In this document: positions 8,461 to 20,400 of the stretch, piece by piece
Numbering within the stretch: the first letter of the stretch is position 1
Layout of the letters: every line of letters starts with the position of its first letter
NCBI GenBank assembly: GCA_016703945.1
Contig: JADJBC010000005.1
Location: forward strand, 248,001 to 312,000
Origin: Candidatus Aalborgicola danicus
Lineage (GTDB): Bacteria > Pseudomonadota > Gammaproteobacteria > Burkholderiales > Burkholderiaceae_C
Reading direction: 5' to 3'
DNA length: 64,000 nucleotides
Notes under the pieces: model-generated
Database searches by the model: none
Seen by the model: the letters and a program-made list of their open reading frames with translations, nothing else
Told to the model about the DNA's origin: nothing
Made by a program: the position numbers and the translations under genes

Positions 8461-9867
8461 ATGTGCACTGGATGGCGTGCGCTGTTGCTTGCGCCTTTTA
8501 TTCTTATCCTGTCACTTGTTGGCCGCGCGGCCCCAAACGATGATGCGCTGACGTCTGCAATAGAAGGTCAAGTTTTGCTCAAAATGGCTTCGGAGCGCGT
8601 CGTCGGATCTTCCGTGACCGAAGCGCTTATTCGAACCTATATGGCGCACGAGGGCCTGAGAGACATAGAAATCAAGCGTACGTCCGACCTGAACAAGTCG
8701 ACATACACCGGTATCGCCGGCAAGGGTTTGAAGCGGTCGGTCATCGTTAGCGTGATGCCGCGGGAACAATCCCTTGCCGCTTTGCGAAGAGGTGAAGTCG
8801 ACGTCGCCCTGGTCGCGCAACAACGAGTCTCTGCTTCACGCAAAATCGGCCGCACCGAGTTGCTGGCTGCCGGCTCAGATAGCCAGCACATCCAGATTGG
8901 CGAAACCGCTGCATTTATTATCGTTAGTCCGCAAAATCCAGTTGGCGAGCTCACTTTTCGCCAACTTCGACTCTTGTTGCTGGGTGCGGTAACTGACTGG
9001 AGTCAATTGGGCGGTCGACCCGGAAAAATAAATCCGGTTGGAACCGCTCAAATGCAACCAGCGATTGATCTGGTTGCCGACCTGATACACCTTGACCCTG
9101 ACAATCTTGACCCTGAGGCTGAGAAGTTGTTGCGGTCGCGCCGTGAAGCACCCAACCCAATATCGATATTGCCGAACCGAGACGAACTTTTTGAAAGAAT
9201 TGCGAGTGACCGCAATGCCATTACGGTTCAGTTTCCTCACATACCACCCTCGGTAAAGGCGCTGCGCTTGGGGCCAGATGCGAAGAAATTTACGGGGCCC
9301 GATGCTGACACTATCAAGAGCAAACTCTACCCACTCGCCTATCGAATCAATCTGCACTATCCAAACGGATCAATCCAGCCAGCAGTGGCCTCCCTTGTCC
9401 GCGCTAGCACCTCCCTAGAAATGGAAGTCAATCTGACCTTGGCAGGAGCCGCCTTACCTGGCACCGAGATGTTGTTTCTGGACCCTGATCCTAAGGCGCC
9501 AACTGGATACCTGGAGGCAACGAAATACGGCATGATGATCTCGAAAAGTATTCATTTCAAGGCCGACAGCCTGGAGTTGACCGATGATGGAAAGTCTGCA
9601 ATCAGCCGAGTCGCCGACAAGCTTTTGTCCATCCGGCAAGATGCCGGAAAGATCCGGTTGATTGGATTCTCCGACAGCTTGTCTTCAACCGACGAAAGCA
9701 AGGCATCGGGCCTGGCGTTGGCGAATGTGGTTGCAGCTGAATTAAAAAAGCGCAATGTGAATACCGGTTACATCTACTCGTTTGGTGACACGATGCCTCT
9801 TGACGAAGACAGCACCACGTATGGACGAGAACGCAACCGAAGGGTTCAAGTTTGGATCGTTCCGTGA
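8461..9867 (+). CDS. Periplasmic PBP-like (PstS-type) domain fused to OmpA-like peptidoglycan-binding domain, copy 1
   Basis: A 468-residue exported protein. An N-terminal signal sequence (about residues 1-25) precedes a type 2 periplasmic binding-protein fold (about 35-280; 'MASERVVGSSVTEALIRTYM', 'MPREQSLAALRRGEVDVALV', 'FRQLRLLLLGAVTDWSQLGG'). The C-terminal OmpA/MotB domain (about 360-468) contains 'IHFKADSLELTDDGKSAI', 'IRLIGFSDS' and 'YGRERNRRVQVWI', which bind peptidoglycan. This architecture would hold a small-ligand receptor on the cell wall. The ligand is unknown; the phosphate-binding resemblance is to the fold only. It is 2 bp after the SPFH gene and immediately before a close paralogue. 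Confidence 0.8.
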   Translation: MCTGWRALLLAPFILILSLVGRAAPNDDALTSAIEGQVLLKMASERVVGSSVTEALIRTYMAHEGLRDIEIKRTSDLNKSTYTGIAGKGLKRSVIVSVMPREQSLAALRRGEVDVALVAQQRVSASRKIGRTELLAAGSDSQHIQIGETAAFIIVSPQNPVGELTFRQLRLLLLGAVTDWSQLGGRPGKINPVGTAQMQPAIDLVADLIHLDPDNLDPEAEKLLRSRREAPNPISILPNRDELFERIASDRNAITVQFPHIPPSVKALRLGPDAKKFTGPDADTIKSKLYPLAYRINLHYPNGSIQPAVASLVRASTSLEMEVNLTLAGAALPGTEMLFLDPDPKAPTGYLEATKYGMMISKSIHFKADSLELTDDGKSAISRVADKLLSIRQDAGKIRLIGFSDSLSSTDESKASGLALANVVAAELKKRNVNTGYIYSFGDTMPLDEDSTTYGRERNRRVQVWIVP

Positions 9868-9977
9868 TTGACACCATCAACTTGAAGTCCGCAGACATTT
9901 GGAGAGGTTTAGCGTTATTTTTTGATCCATTGGTGAGCTTTTTTGCGAGCGCACCCAAGCCCGCCCTTGCCAGCAGG

Positions 9978-11440
9978 ATGGAGTTGCTTTTCAATATGAC
10001 CAAGTTCGTTTCTTTACTGAAATTGATCGCTGCTTACTACGTTGAACGGCTTGCGTTCATGCTTGTGTCCTCAGCCTTGTGTCTGAACATTGCCGCGCAT
10101 GCTCAACCAAACCGTGAAAATCTGACAGGCCCACAAGAGGGGAAAATTGTTCTCTCTATGGCATCTGAACGGGTTGTCGGTTCATCTGTGACGGATGCGC
10201 TTATCCGAACCTATATGGCGCATCAGGGCTTGAGAGATATCGTGATCAAGCGAACGCTCGACCTCAGCAAGACAATTTACACCGGTATAGCAAGGAAGGG
10301 ATTGAAGGAGTCTGTCATGGTCAGCGTCATGCCGCGGGAGCAATCCCTCGCTGCTTTGCGAAGAGGCGAAGTCGACGTGGCGCTGGTTGCACAACAACGG
10401 GTTTCCGCGTCTCGCAAGATTGGTTCTACAGAGTTGCTTGCTGCTGTTCCGGATAGTCAACACATCCAGATTGGCGAAACAGCAGCGTTTATTATTGTGA
10501 GTCCGAACAATCCAGTCAACGCGCTCACCTTTCGTCAACTTCGACTTCTACTGTTGGGTGCAGTAACTGACTGGAGTCAATTGGGTGGTCGACCCGGAAA
10601 AATAAATCCGGTTGGAACAGCCCAAATGCAACCAGCGATTGACCTGGTTGCCGACCTGATACATCTTGATCCCGACAACCTAGATCCTGAGGCGGAGAAG
10701 CTACTGCGGTCACGCCGCGATGCGCCCAACCCAATATCAATATTGCCCAACCGAGACGAACTTTTTGAAAGGATTGCGAGTGACCGCAATGCCATTACGA
10801 TTCAGTTCCCACATATACCACCTTCAGTGAAAGCTCTGAAACTAGGCGCCGACAATCGAAAATTGACGATTCCCGATGCGGACACGGTGAAGAGTAAAGA
10901 CTATCCCTCGCGTACAGAATCAATCTGCACTATCCGCGTGGCCCTACCATCCCCGCTGTAGCGGCTTTGATTCGGGCTAGCATCTCCCTTGAAATGGAGG
11001 TCAATCTAACTTTGGCAGGAGCTGCCTTGCCCGGCACAGAGATGCTGTTTTTGGAGCCGGATCCCAAGGCCCCAAGTGGCTACCTGGAAGCGACGAAGTA
11101 CGGCATGATGATCTCAAAGAGTATTCATTTCAAGGCCGATAGCCTGGAATTGACCGAGGACGGGAAGTCTGCGATCAACCGCGTCGCCGACAAACTGTTG
11201 TCCATCCGGCAGGACGCAGGGAAGATCCGGTTAGTCGGTTTCTCAGATTCCCAGGCATCCACTGATGAAAGCAAGGCACTGGGTCTCGCGATGGCGAATG
11301 TGGTCGCAACTGAACTAAGAAAGCGCAATGTGAATACTGGTTACATCTACTCGTTTGGTGACGCGCTGCCTCTTGACGAAGACAGCACTCCGTATGGACG
11401 AGAGCGCAATCGAAGGGTTCAAGTTTGGATCGTTCCATGA
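9978..11440 (+). pseudogene. PBP-OmpA fusion protein, copy 2 (tandem paralogue, interrupted by a single-base shift)
   Basis: A near-copy of the preceding gene, with most of the coding sequence alignable codon by codon. The first frame reads to a stop ending at 10961 and the second runs 10967-11440. Comparison with copy 1 shows that one C is missing in the CCC run at 10905-10907; restoring it gives a continuous PBP-OmpA protein of about 485 residues. The start is uncertain: ATG 9978 follows AGCAGG and gives a signal-like segment ending near 'CLNIAAHAQ', with ATG 9996 and 10060 as alternatives. The final TGA overlaps the NRPS ATG. I think this is a sequence error, but a real frameshift cannot be excluded. 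Confidence 0.7.
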
Positions 11441-14400
11441 TCACGGAAATGCGCAATGACGCGGTAGGCATACCAATAAATGGCGACACAACGCGCGGGT
11501 TTCCGTTGACCGCTGTTCAGCGGGACATCTGGTATTCGCTCAGTTTGACGCCAAATCCGGCATGTTGGAATATCGCCGACTACCGCGAGATCCACGCGGA
11601 CATCGATCCCCTGCAAATGCGGTTGGCACTTCGAGAGATCGTTACGGAAACAGACACACTGCGTGTGCGCTTTGCGGAAGATGCCGATCAACCGTACCAG
11701 ACCATAGGACCGGTTCCCGACGAGGTTTTGCAGTATTTTGATGTCAGTCATTCACCGGACCCGCTCGCCGCTGCCATGCAGTGGATGAAGACAGAGACGG
11801 GGCGATCGATTGATATCTTTCGAGAGTCTCTTGTCACGTATGCGCTGTTCAAAGTCGCATCGCGCCACTTTATTTGGTACCAGCGTTGCCACCATTTGAT
11901 GATGGATGGGATCAGCGGAGCGCTGATAGCCCGCCGGTTGGCCCAACGCTATTTTTTGCAGCCCCATACGGATGATTACATCGGCAGTCTGAATGGATTG
12001 GTGCAGGCTGACATCCGGTACCGCGAATCCAGGCACTTCAACGACGATCGCGTTTATTGGTTGCGCCAGTTGGAAGCGAGGCCACAACCCTCCACGCTCT
12101 CCGGACGTTTGCCGATGCATGCAAGCGAGGTTGTTCGTCGAAACGCTTTGATTCCGGCGGCGTTGGCGGACGCCTTGCGGGGATACGCAAAGGCGTCCGA
12201 GGCCAGCATGGCCCAACTGTTCAGTGCCATAACGGCTGTTTTTCTGCATCGCATGACGGGTGATGAGGATGTGCTTTTGGGCCTCCCGGTGAGTGCGCGC
12301 TTGGGCAAAGACCTGCGCCAGATTCCGGGAATGGCAACCAACGTGATCCCGCTGCGTGTGCCGGTGACCTCGGTCGACAGCATCTCCGTCGTACTCGGAC
12401 GTGTTGTGCGCTTGACACGTGAAGGCTTGCGGCATCAGCGCTACAGCCAGGGTGATTTGCGACGCGACCTGGGCCTGCACCCCGTGAACGATTTCCTGTT
12501 CGCGACCTTGGTGAACTACATGCCGTTCGATCCGAGCATGCGTTTCGGAACCGAGGCTTTTATCGCGAACAATCTGTCGACTGGTCCGGTAGACGATCTG
12601 TCAGTGATCGTTTATGAACAAGCTGCCGGGCAGCCCTTCCAGATTCTGTTTGATGGCAACGCGAAGTTGTACACCGACCAGCAGTTAGCCCTTCATCTAC
12701 ACCGATTCATCTATTTTTTGACCTCAGTAGTCCAACACACGGGCAACATTGAGAATATCAACCTCGTCACACCTCAAGAAAAACGTCAGTTGTTGACCGA
12801 CTGGAATGACACCAGGTGCCAAGTTCGTGTATCGTCATTTTTGCCGTTGTTTATGGACCAGGTTCGGGCCTCGCCTGATGCAATTGCGCTGTCCTTTGAA
12901 GGGGTTGACACGACGTATGCAGAGCTTGCACGTCAGTCCGCGCAATTAGCTGGCGAGCTTCAAGCCCGAAACATTGGACCCGGACGGGTGGTGGGTGTTG
13001 CGCTCCATCGGAACCCATCGCTGTTGACAGCGCTGCTAGCTGTTTTGCGAGTGGGTGCGGCCTATCTCCCTCTGGATCCACACCATCCCCCACAGCGACT
13101 TGCCTATATCTTGGCGGATGCAGATGCAGACTTGATTTTGTGTGCACTCGACACCCTGGCGCTGATACCAACCGAAACTGAAGCGCTCTGCTTGGATGCT
13201 CCTTCGGTCGCTGCCCAGTTGAGACAACGTCCAGCGGTCCATGATTTTGCTGTGCCAAGTTTCTTCGAGTTGGCCTACCTGATCTATACGTCGGGCTCCA
13301 CAGGTCAGCCGAAAGGCGTCGCTGTGACACACGGCAGCTTGGTCAATTTTCTACTGGCCATGCAGTCGGAGATCGGATTAAAGCAATCGGATCGATTATT
13401 GGCGGTTACCACTGTCTCTTTTGACATCGCCGGCTTAGAATTATTTCTGCCATTGTGCTGTGGTGCTTCCATTCAATTGGCCCCGCGAGAATCAACCTTG
13501 GATGGGCAGGTTTTGGCTCATCTCAGCGAGTCTTGCAGCGTGATGCAAGCGACGCCGGCAACCTGGCGCTTGATGCTGGCGTCTAGCTGGCGGCCTCGCA
13601 CAGGCTTCAAAAGCCTGGTTGGTGGTGAGGCGGTTTCAGGCGAACTTACTGCGCTTCTATTGGGGGCAGGCGCGAGCGTTCGAGTCGTCTACGGTCCTAC
13701 TGAAACTACGATCTGGTCGAGTTGTGCGAACCTCGAGGAGCTAAATTTTCGCCCGGCAGTCGAGTCAATTGGTAAACCGATCTGGAATACCCGTTTCTAT
13801 GTTCTGGACAACCGTCTTCGTTTGGTGCCGCCGGGAATGGCCGGAGAGTTGTGTATCGCTGGCGATGGTTTGGCGCGCGGCTATGTGGGGCGACCAGGTC
13901 AGACCTCGGAGCGTTTCGTGGCCGATCCCTTTGGTGCCGCGGGCGCGCGAATGTACCGGACTGGTGATTTGGCTCGGCATGCCGCGGACGGAAGTCTGGA
14001 GTTTCTCGGGCGGATAGACCAACAGGTCAAGATCCGCGGTTTTCGTATTGAGCTAGGTGAAATAGAGTCAATCCTGGCTGCCAGTGCGGGTGTGGAAGCG
14101 GTTGTGGTGAATGTGTACCAAACGCCGTCCGATGAGGCCAGGCTTGTTGCCTATGTCGTTGGAAACGCTTCACACGTTCAGTTGCGCTTGGAACTCAAAG
14201 ACCGCCTGCCCGACTACATGGTGCCTTCAGCATTTGTTTCGCTGGATCGATTGCCGTTGACGCCGAACGGAAAGATTGACCGCAAGCAACTGCCCGCGCC
14301 GAGTATCGATGTTGGCAGCGAAAGGCGCTACCGTGGGCCAAGAGACGCCCGTGAGGCGGTGTTGGCGGCTATCGTCGCTGAAGTGCTGCGGATTGAACGG

Positions 14401-17400
14401 GTTGGCATTGACGACGATTTTTTTGCTATGGGTGCGCATTCGCTGCACATGACGCGCTTGGTGGTCAAGGCCCGTCAAATGCTTGGGATCGAACTTCCAT
14501 TGGGTTTGGTTTTTTCCCACCCGAGTGTTGCGGGTCTGACCGACAGTTTGTGTCTGGGCACAGTAGCCGAATTGCTGCCGCTGCAACGGCCTGGCGTTTT
14601 ACCGCTTTCTTTTGCGCAACAAGCTTTTTGGTTTCATGAGCAAATGACTGGCGGCAGTACAGCCTACCTCATGCCCTTTGCACTGGAATTTGGTGACTCT
14701 TTGGATTCCCACGCGTTGCTACAGGCGTTGCGTGACTCATTGGAGTGCCATGAAATTTTGCGCACCGTGTTTGTGATCAAGGATGGTGTTGGTACGGTGC
14801 AGATCAATCCAGCCGAAGTTGTGCCGATTGAGGTGCGCGAAAACATCGATTGGCGCGAGCGTTTGAATGAAATGGCAAACACGCCTATCGATTTACATGT
14901 TTCTCCGCCGATTCGCCTGGAACTGGTAGCTTCGGAAACTGGTCACATGGTATTGGTCGTTGTTGTACACCATATTGCATTTGATGGGGAGTCCGCGCGT
15001 ATTTGGCTGGACGAACTAGGCGATTTGTACCGCGCACGCAAAGAGGGCACCGCGCTGCTCTGCAAAGCTTCGGTAGTTCGCCAATACGTTGACTATGCGA
15101 TCGGTCAACGACGTACCGATTGGGAAGCCAGCTCGGCACTTGCGTTTTGGAAATCTGCCTTGGAAGGTGCGCCGCCACTGCTGGAGCTACCGTACGATAG
15201 GCCACGACCAGCGGTACGACGCTATCGCGGTGCCCAACTCAGCTTTATCGTGCCTACCGCGTTGCTGCTTGAGATGCGAGCGCTGGCCAACGCTTGTCAC
15301 GTGACGTTTTTTATGTTCCTGCATGCGTCTTTGGCGCTGGTGTTGGCACGGTACGCCTCAAGCGGTGATGTTGTCGTGGGAACTCCTGTCGCCAATCGAC
15401 TCTCCAGTGACACGGAATGCATGATTGGTCCGCTGGTCAATACCATCGTACTGCGGACGCAAGTCGATGATTCCATGAGTGTGCGCAATTGGCTTGCATG
15501 TTGCCGAAGTGTTGCACTTGCTGCATACGCACACCAAGAGGTTCCCTTCGAAAAGGTTGTGGAGGCGTTGAAGGTAGACCGCGCCGCCGGTTACAACCCC
15601 CTTTTCCAGGTGATGCTGGTTGAAGAAAATGACACGGTGGCTCGTACGCAGTTTGCCGATCTTGAATTGCAAGTGCATACCGAAGTGGCGACCAGCGCGA
15701 AGGTTGATTTGCAACTGGCTGTTCGAGATACGCGCGAGGGCCTGCATGTACGTATGGAGTATGACAGTGACCTGTTTGATGCCGCAAGCATGCAGCAATT
15801 TGCGGCACATTGGCAGCAGTTGCTGCGTTCCATGGTCGAGGCGCCTGATTCTGCAATTGCCCGTTTACCGGTCCTCTCGGGCGCTGAGAGACGGCTCCTG
15901 TTAGACGGTTTCAACCAGACACAGGTGGAGCTCAATCAGGAAGAAACGCTGACGCAACTGCTGGAGTCCGCAGCGCAACATCACGCCCATGCTATAGCAC
16001 TGGAGTTCGAGGCCGTAAGGCTCACCTACTCGGAATTGCACATCCGTGCCAATCAGCTTGCCCACCATTTGCAAGGGCTCGGTGTTGGGCCTGATGTCCT
16101 GGTTGGTATTTGCCTAGAGCGCTCGATTGATATGGTGGTGAGCTTGCTCGCCATTTTGAAAGCCGGCGGCGCGTATGTACCGCTTGATCCTAGCTACCCG
16201 GATCAGCGGCTTGGCTTCATGATTGCGGACGCGGCGCCGCAGTTGATCTTGACGGATACCCAATTGGCCGTCCGCCTGCAAGGCGCGCCCGTGCTGTGTC
16301 TGGATCTTTTGGTATTAGATCCAGCCCATCGTTTCGCGCCCGCGGTCAATCTGACACCAGCCAATCTGGCGTATGTCATCTTTACCTCCGGGTCAACCGG
16401 TCGTCCCAAGGGCGCGATGAACAGCCACGCGGGAATTGTGAACCGCCTTCGCTGGATGCAGCATGCTTTTGGACTTGAGCCACTTGATCGTGTGTTGCAG
16501 AAAACACCGTTTGGTTTTGATGTTTCTGTATGGGAGTTTTTCTGGCCGCTGATAGAAGGCGCTGCGTTGGTCGTGGCACGACCCGAAGGCCATAAAGATG
16601 CCTACTATTTGGCGAATTTGATCCAGTCGGCTGGCATCACCACAACGCACTTCGTGCCGTCCATGCTGCAGGTTTTTTTGCAAGAGCCAGATGCCGGTGC
16701 CTGCGTGGGATTGCGGCGTGTGATTTGCAGCGGAGAGGCGTTGGCGCCAGAGTTGCAAAGGCAGTTCGACGCAACACTGAACGTACCCCTTCACAACCTA
16801 TACGGCCCCACAGAAGCCGCGGTCGATGTCAGCCATTGGCCATGCACAAGAAATGAACATGGAAGTGTGCCAATTGGGCGCCCGGTCTGGAATACGCGTT
16901 TGTATGTGTTGGACGCGTTTTGCGAACCCGTGCCAATGGGTGTTGCCGGTGAGCTTTTTATCGCCGGTATTCAATTAGGACGTGGGTATTTGCGCCGGGC
17001 CGGCTTGACCGCTGAACGCTTTATGGCTGATCCCCATGGCGAGCCAGGATCGCGTATGTACCGCACAGGGGACAAGGCTCGTATCCGTGCCGACGGGGCT
17101 ATTGAATACCTTGGTCGTTTGGACGATCAGGTGAAATTGCGCGGACTTCGTATTGAGCTCGGTGAAATCGAATCGAACCTGCTTGCCTTCCCCGGTGTCG
17201 CCTCGGCCAGCGTGATTGTGCGCGAACAAGTTTTGATCGCCTACTTCACCGAGCAGGCCGGTGTCACCGTGGGGGTGGCGGAGTTGCGTAGCAAACTGAA
17301 AAGCACGCTGCCCGAATACATGGTTCCGGCTGCATTTGAGCGATTGGATGCCCTCCCGCTAAGTCCCAATGGAAAGCTTGACCGTCGCGCCTTGCCTACT

Positions 17401-20400
17401 CCGACTTTTGCACGTACGGAAGGTGTTTTGCAGAAGCCGCGCAATAGCCTAGAGACCCTATTGCTTGGAGTTTGGAAAGACCTGCTGGGTACCGATGCGA
17501 TTGGCATCCATGACAACTTTTTCGACTTGGGCGGCGACAGCATACTGAGCATCCAGATGGTGGCCCGGGCGCGTCGGATTGGACTGCAGCTGTCACCCCA
17601 GCAGGTGTTTGCACACCAGTCCATTGCTGAGCTTGCATCGGTTGCGGTTACGGCGGATGGGTCAAATCCGGGAGGCCCTGCCAGTGTGGAAGGCCCCATC
17701 CCGTTGACGCCCATTCAACGTTGGTTGGTAGACCAGGCGGGTTCGATCGCGCATTCCCACCAAGCACTGATGCTGGCTATTCCAGCTGACCTGGATCTCC
17801 AGCGCCTGCACACCGCATTGGTGGCTATGGTCATCAGGCACCCAACCCTGCGCCTCAAATTTGCGCAAGGGGCCGACGGATGGAAGCAAGAGTACTTGCG
17901 CCCCACGCAATTGCTTGTGCCTATGCGGGTTGTGGAGGTTGATGATCCCAGTGTTGAAGAGGTGAAGTCTGCTGTGGAGCAGGCGTCCGCAGCGCTGGAC
18001 CCGTTGAATGGTCGATTGGTTCAAGCTGTGGTCTTCCGTCGCTCAACCGCCCGTCCGAGCAGATTGCTTTTGCTGGTGCATCACTTGGGAGTCGATGGTG
18101 TCTCTTGGCGCGTTCTGTTGGAAGAGCTGCCGGCCCTGTATGACGGAGCGGATCTGCCTCCAACCGACCATGGGTTTGCCTTGCATGCGCAGCGATTGGC
18201 ACTGCGGGCGAGCGACCCATCGACGCTCGCCGAGCTACCTCACTGGTTGGGTTCCATGGCCATCGCGCCAGCCCTTCCTGCCAATCCGGTCGAGACAGGG
18301 CCTTTGGATGTTGTTCTTCAAAAAAATGTACGGCTGTCGATTGCCAATACCCACGCATTGCTGACGGTTGGATGCAGCGCCTACCACGCGCGTATGAACG
18401 ACCTATTGTTGGCTGCATTGGCGATGGCCGTAGCAAGGAACCGAGCGCGTTGCGGGTTGTCGCCAGCTGCGTTGGGTATGGATCTAGAGGGCCATGGTCG
18501 TGACGATTCAATGGATTTGTCGCGATCGGTAGGGTGGTTTACGTCACTTTTTCCGGTGGTACTGGACCTCGGTGACGTAGAGCTTGCACAGGCATTTGCC
18601 GGGGAGGCTGCGGCTGGCCAGGTTATTTGCCGGATCAAGGAGCAATTGCGCACAGTGCCGCAGGCAGGCATTGGTTTTGGTCTTTTGCGCTATTTGAATG
18701 CAGATACAGCCACTCAGTTTGCCGATTTTTCCCCACGAGAAATACTGTTCAATTATTTGGGACGAATTGATTTTGGTGGGGAAACATCCTGGCCTTTGGT
18801 GTGGCAGCCTCTCGCCTCGGTAGATGCTGAACTGCGTGGCTTGACGCATCTGCTTGAAATCAATGGCGTGCTCGTCGAGCAGCAGCTTGAAATCAACTGG
18901 CGCTGGAATGGTGCTCGGTACGGCGAGGCGCGGATCTCGCAGTTGGTTTCCGACTATGTCGACGCCTTGCATGGCCTGATCTCTCACTGCCAGCGGCCGG
19001 GAGTCGGGGGCCACACCTGCAGTGATTTTCCATTGGCGAAGCTCGATGGACCGGCATTGCTGCGCATTGAGAAGGCCTACCCTGGGCTTGAGGACGTTTA
19101 TCCGCTCATGCCTTTGCAGCATGGCATGCTGTTCCATCGCCTACTGAGTCCTGCATCGGCGGCTTACCACCAGCAAGTTTGCCTCTCGATCGGTGGTGTT
19201 GTTGTGCCCGATCAGTTGCAATCTGCATGGCAAGCTGTTCTTGATCGCCATCCTGCTCTGCGCGTCGCAGTGATTCACGAGGACCTTCCTGCGCCATTGC
19301 AAGTGGTTAGGGGCGGTCTCACCTTGCCGTGGCACGCGGTTGATGGATCAGTCACGGGCCGCAGTGCAGAAGTTGTTGCCGAACAAGTGGAGCAATGGCT
19401 TGCCTTGGATCGGCAGCGAGGGTTTCAGCTTGACCGCGATGTTTTGCTGCGGGTCGCATTGTTCTACGGCGGCGAACAGCAGTTCCTGGTGTTTAGTTAC
19501 CACCATGTCATTCTTGACGGATGGTCGCTGCCCCTGCTCACGGGAGAAGTTCTCCAGCGGTACGCGGCAAGCCTTCGAAGTGATCCCTTGCGCTTGGCGC
19601 CCACGACACGACACGCGCACTTGTTGCGTTGGTTGTCACAGCAAGACCCGGCTGTCGCAATTGATTTTTGGCGTGTTCGGATGCAAGGAGTTGTCAATCC
19701 GACCGATCTCAACCTGCCGCTGGCAGAAGGACCTTCTTCAGGTGAAGTGCATGTGGATGTGATGCAGGAGGACTTTCGCTTTGTCGAGCGTTGTGCGCGC
19801 GATTTGCGTTTGACACTCAACACCTTGGTGCAGGGCGCATGGGCATTGTTGTTGATGCGACTCAATGGCCTTAGCGACGTAGTGTTCGGTGCGACAGTGT
19901 CAGGGCGACATTCAGATGTACCTGGTGTTGAGTCGATTGTGGGAATGTGCATCAATACCTTGCCGATAGCAGTCCATGCACGGCCCGGCATCACCACGGT
20001 TGAGTGGCTGCGTGAACTGCAATCGGAGCTTGCAGCGGTGCAGGGTTTTTCACAGGTACCGTTGTCCGAGTTGCAGGCTCTTTCGACCTTAGGGGCAGGG
20101 CAACCGCTATTCGATACGATGGTTGCGTTCGAAAACTACCCCATCGATTCCACGCTGCTTCACCAGTCCAATTTGGGTGACTTAAAGGCCGCAATCTCGG
20201 TCGATGCAGTTCGCGTGATCGACAGTACTCACTTTGGCCTGGCGCTGATTGTTACGCCGGGCGAAGAGCTTTTGGTGCGGCTTAGTTTCGACACCGCTCG
20301 CTTCGATGATGCCAGCGTGAGGCGAGTTGGAAGCATGTGGTTGGAGTTGTTAAAGACCATGCTCACCAGCCCCCACGAGGAGCTTGCGGGTCTGTTGTTG

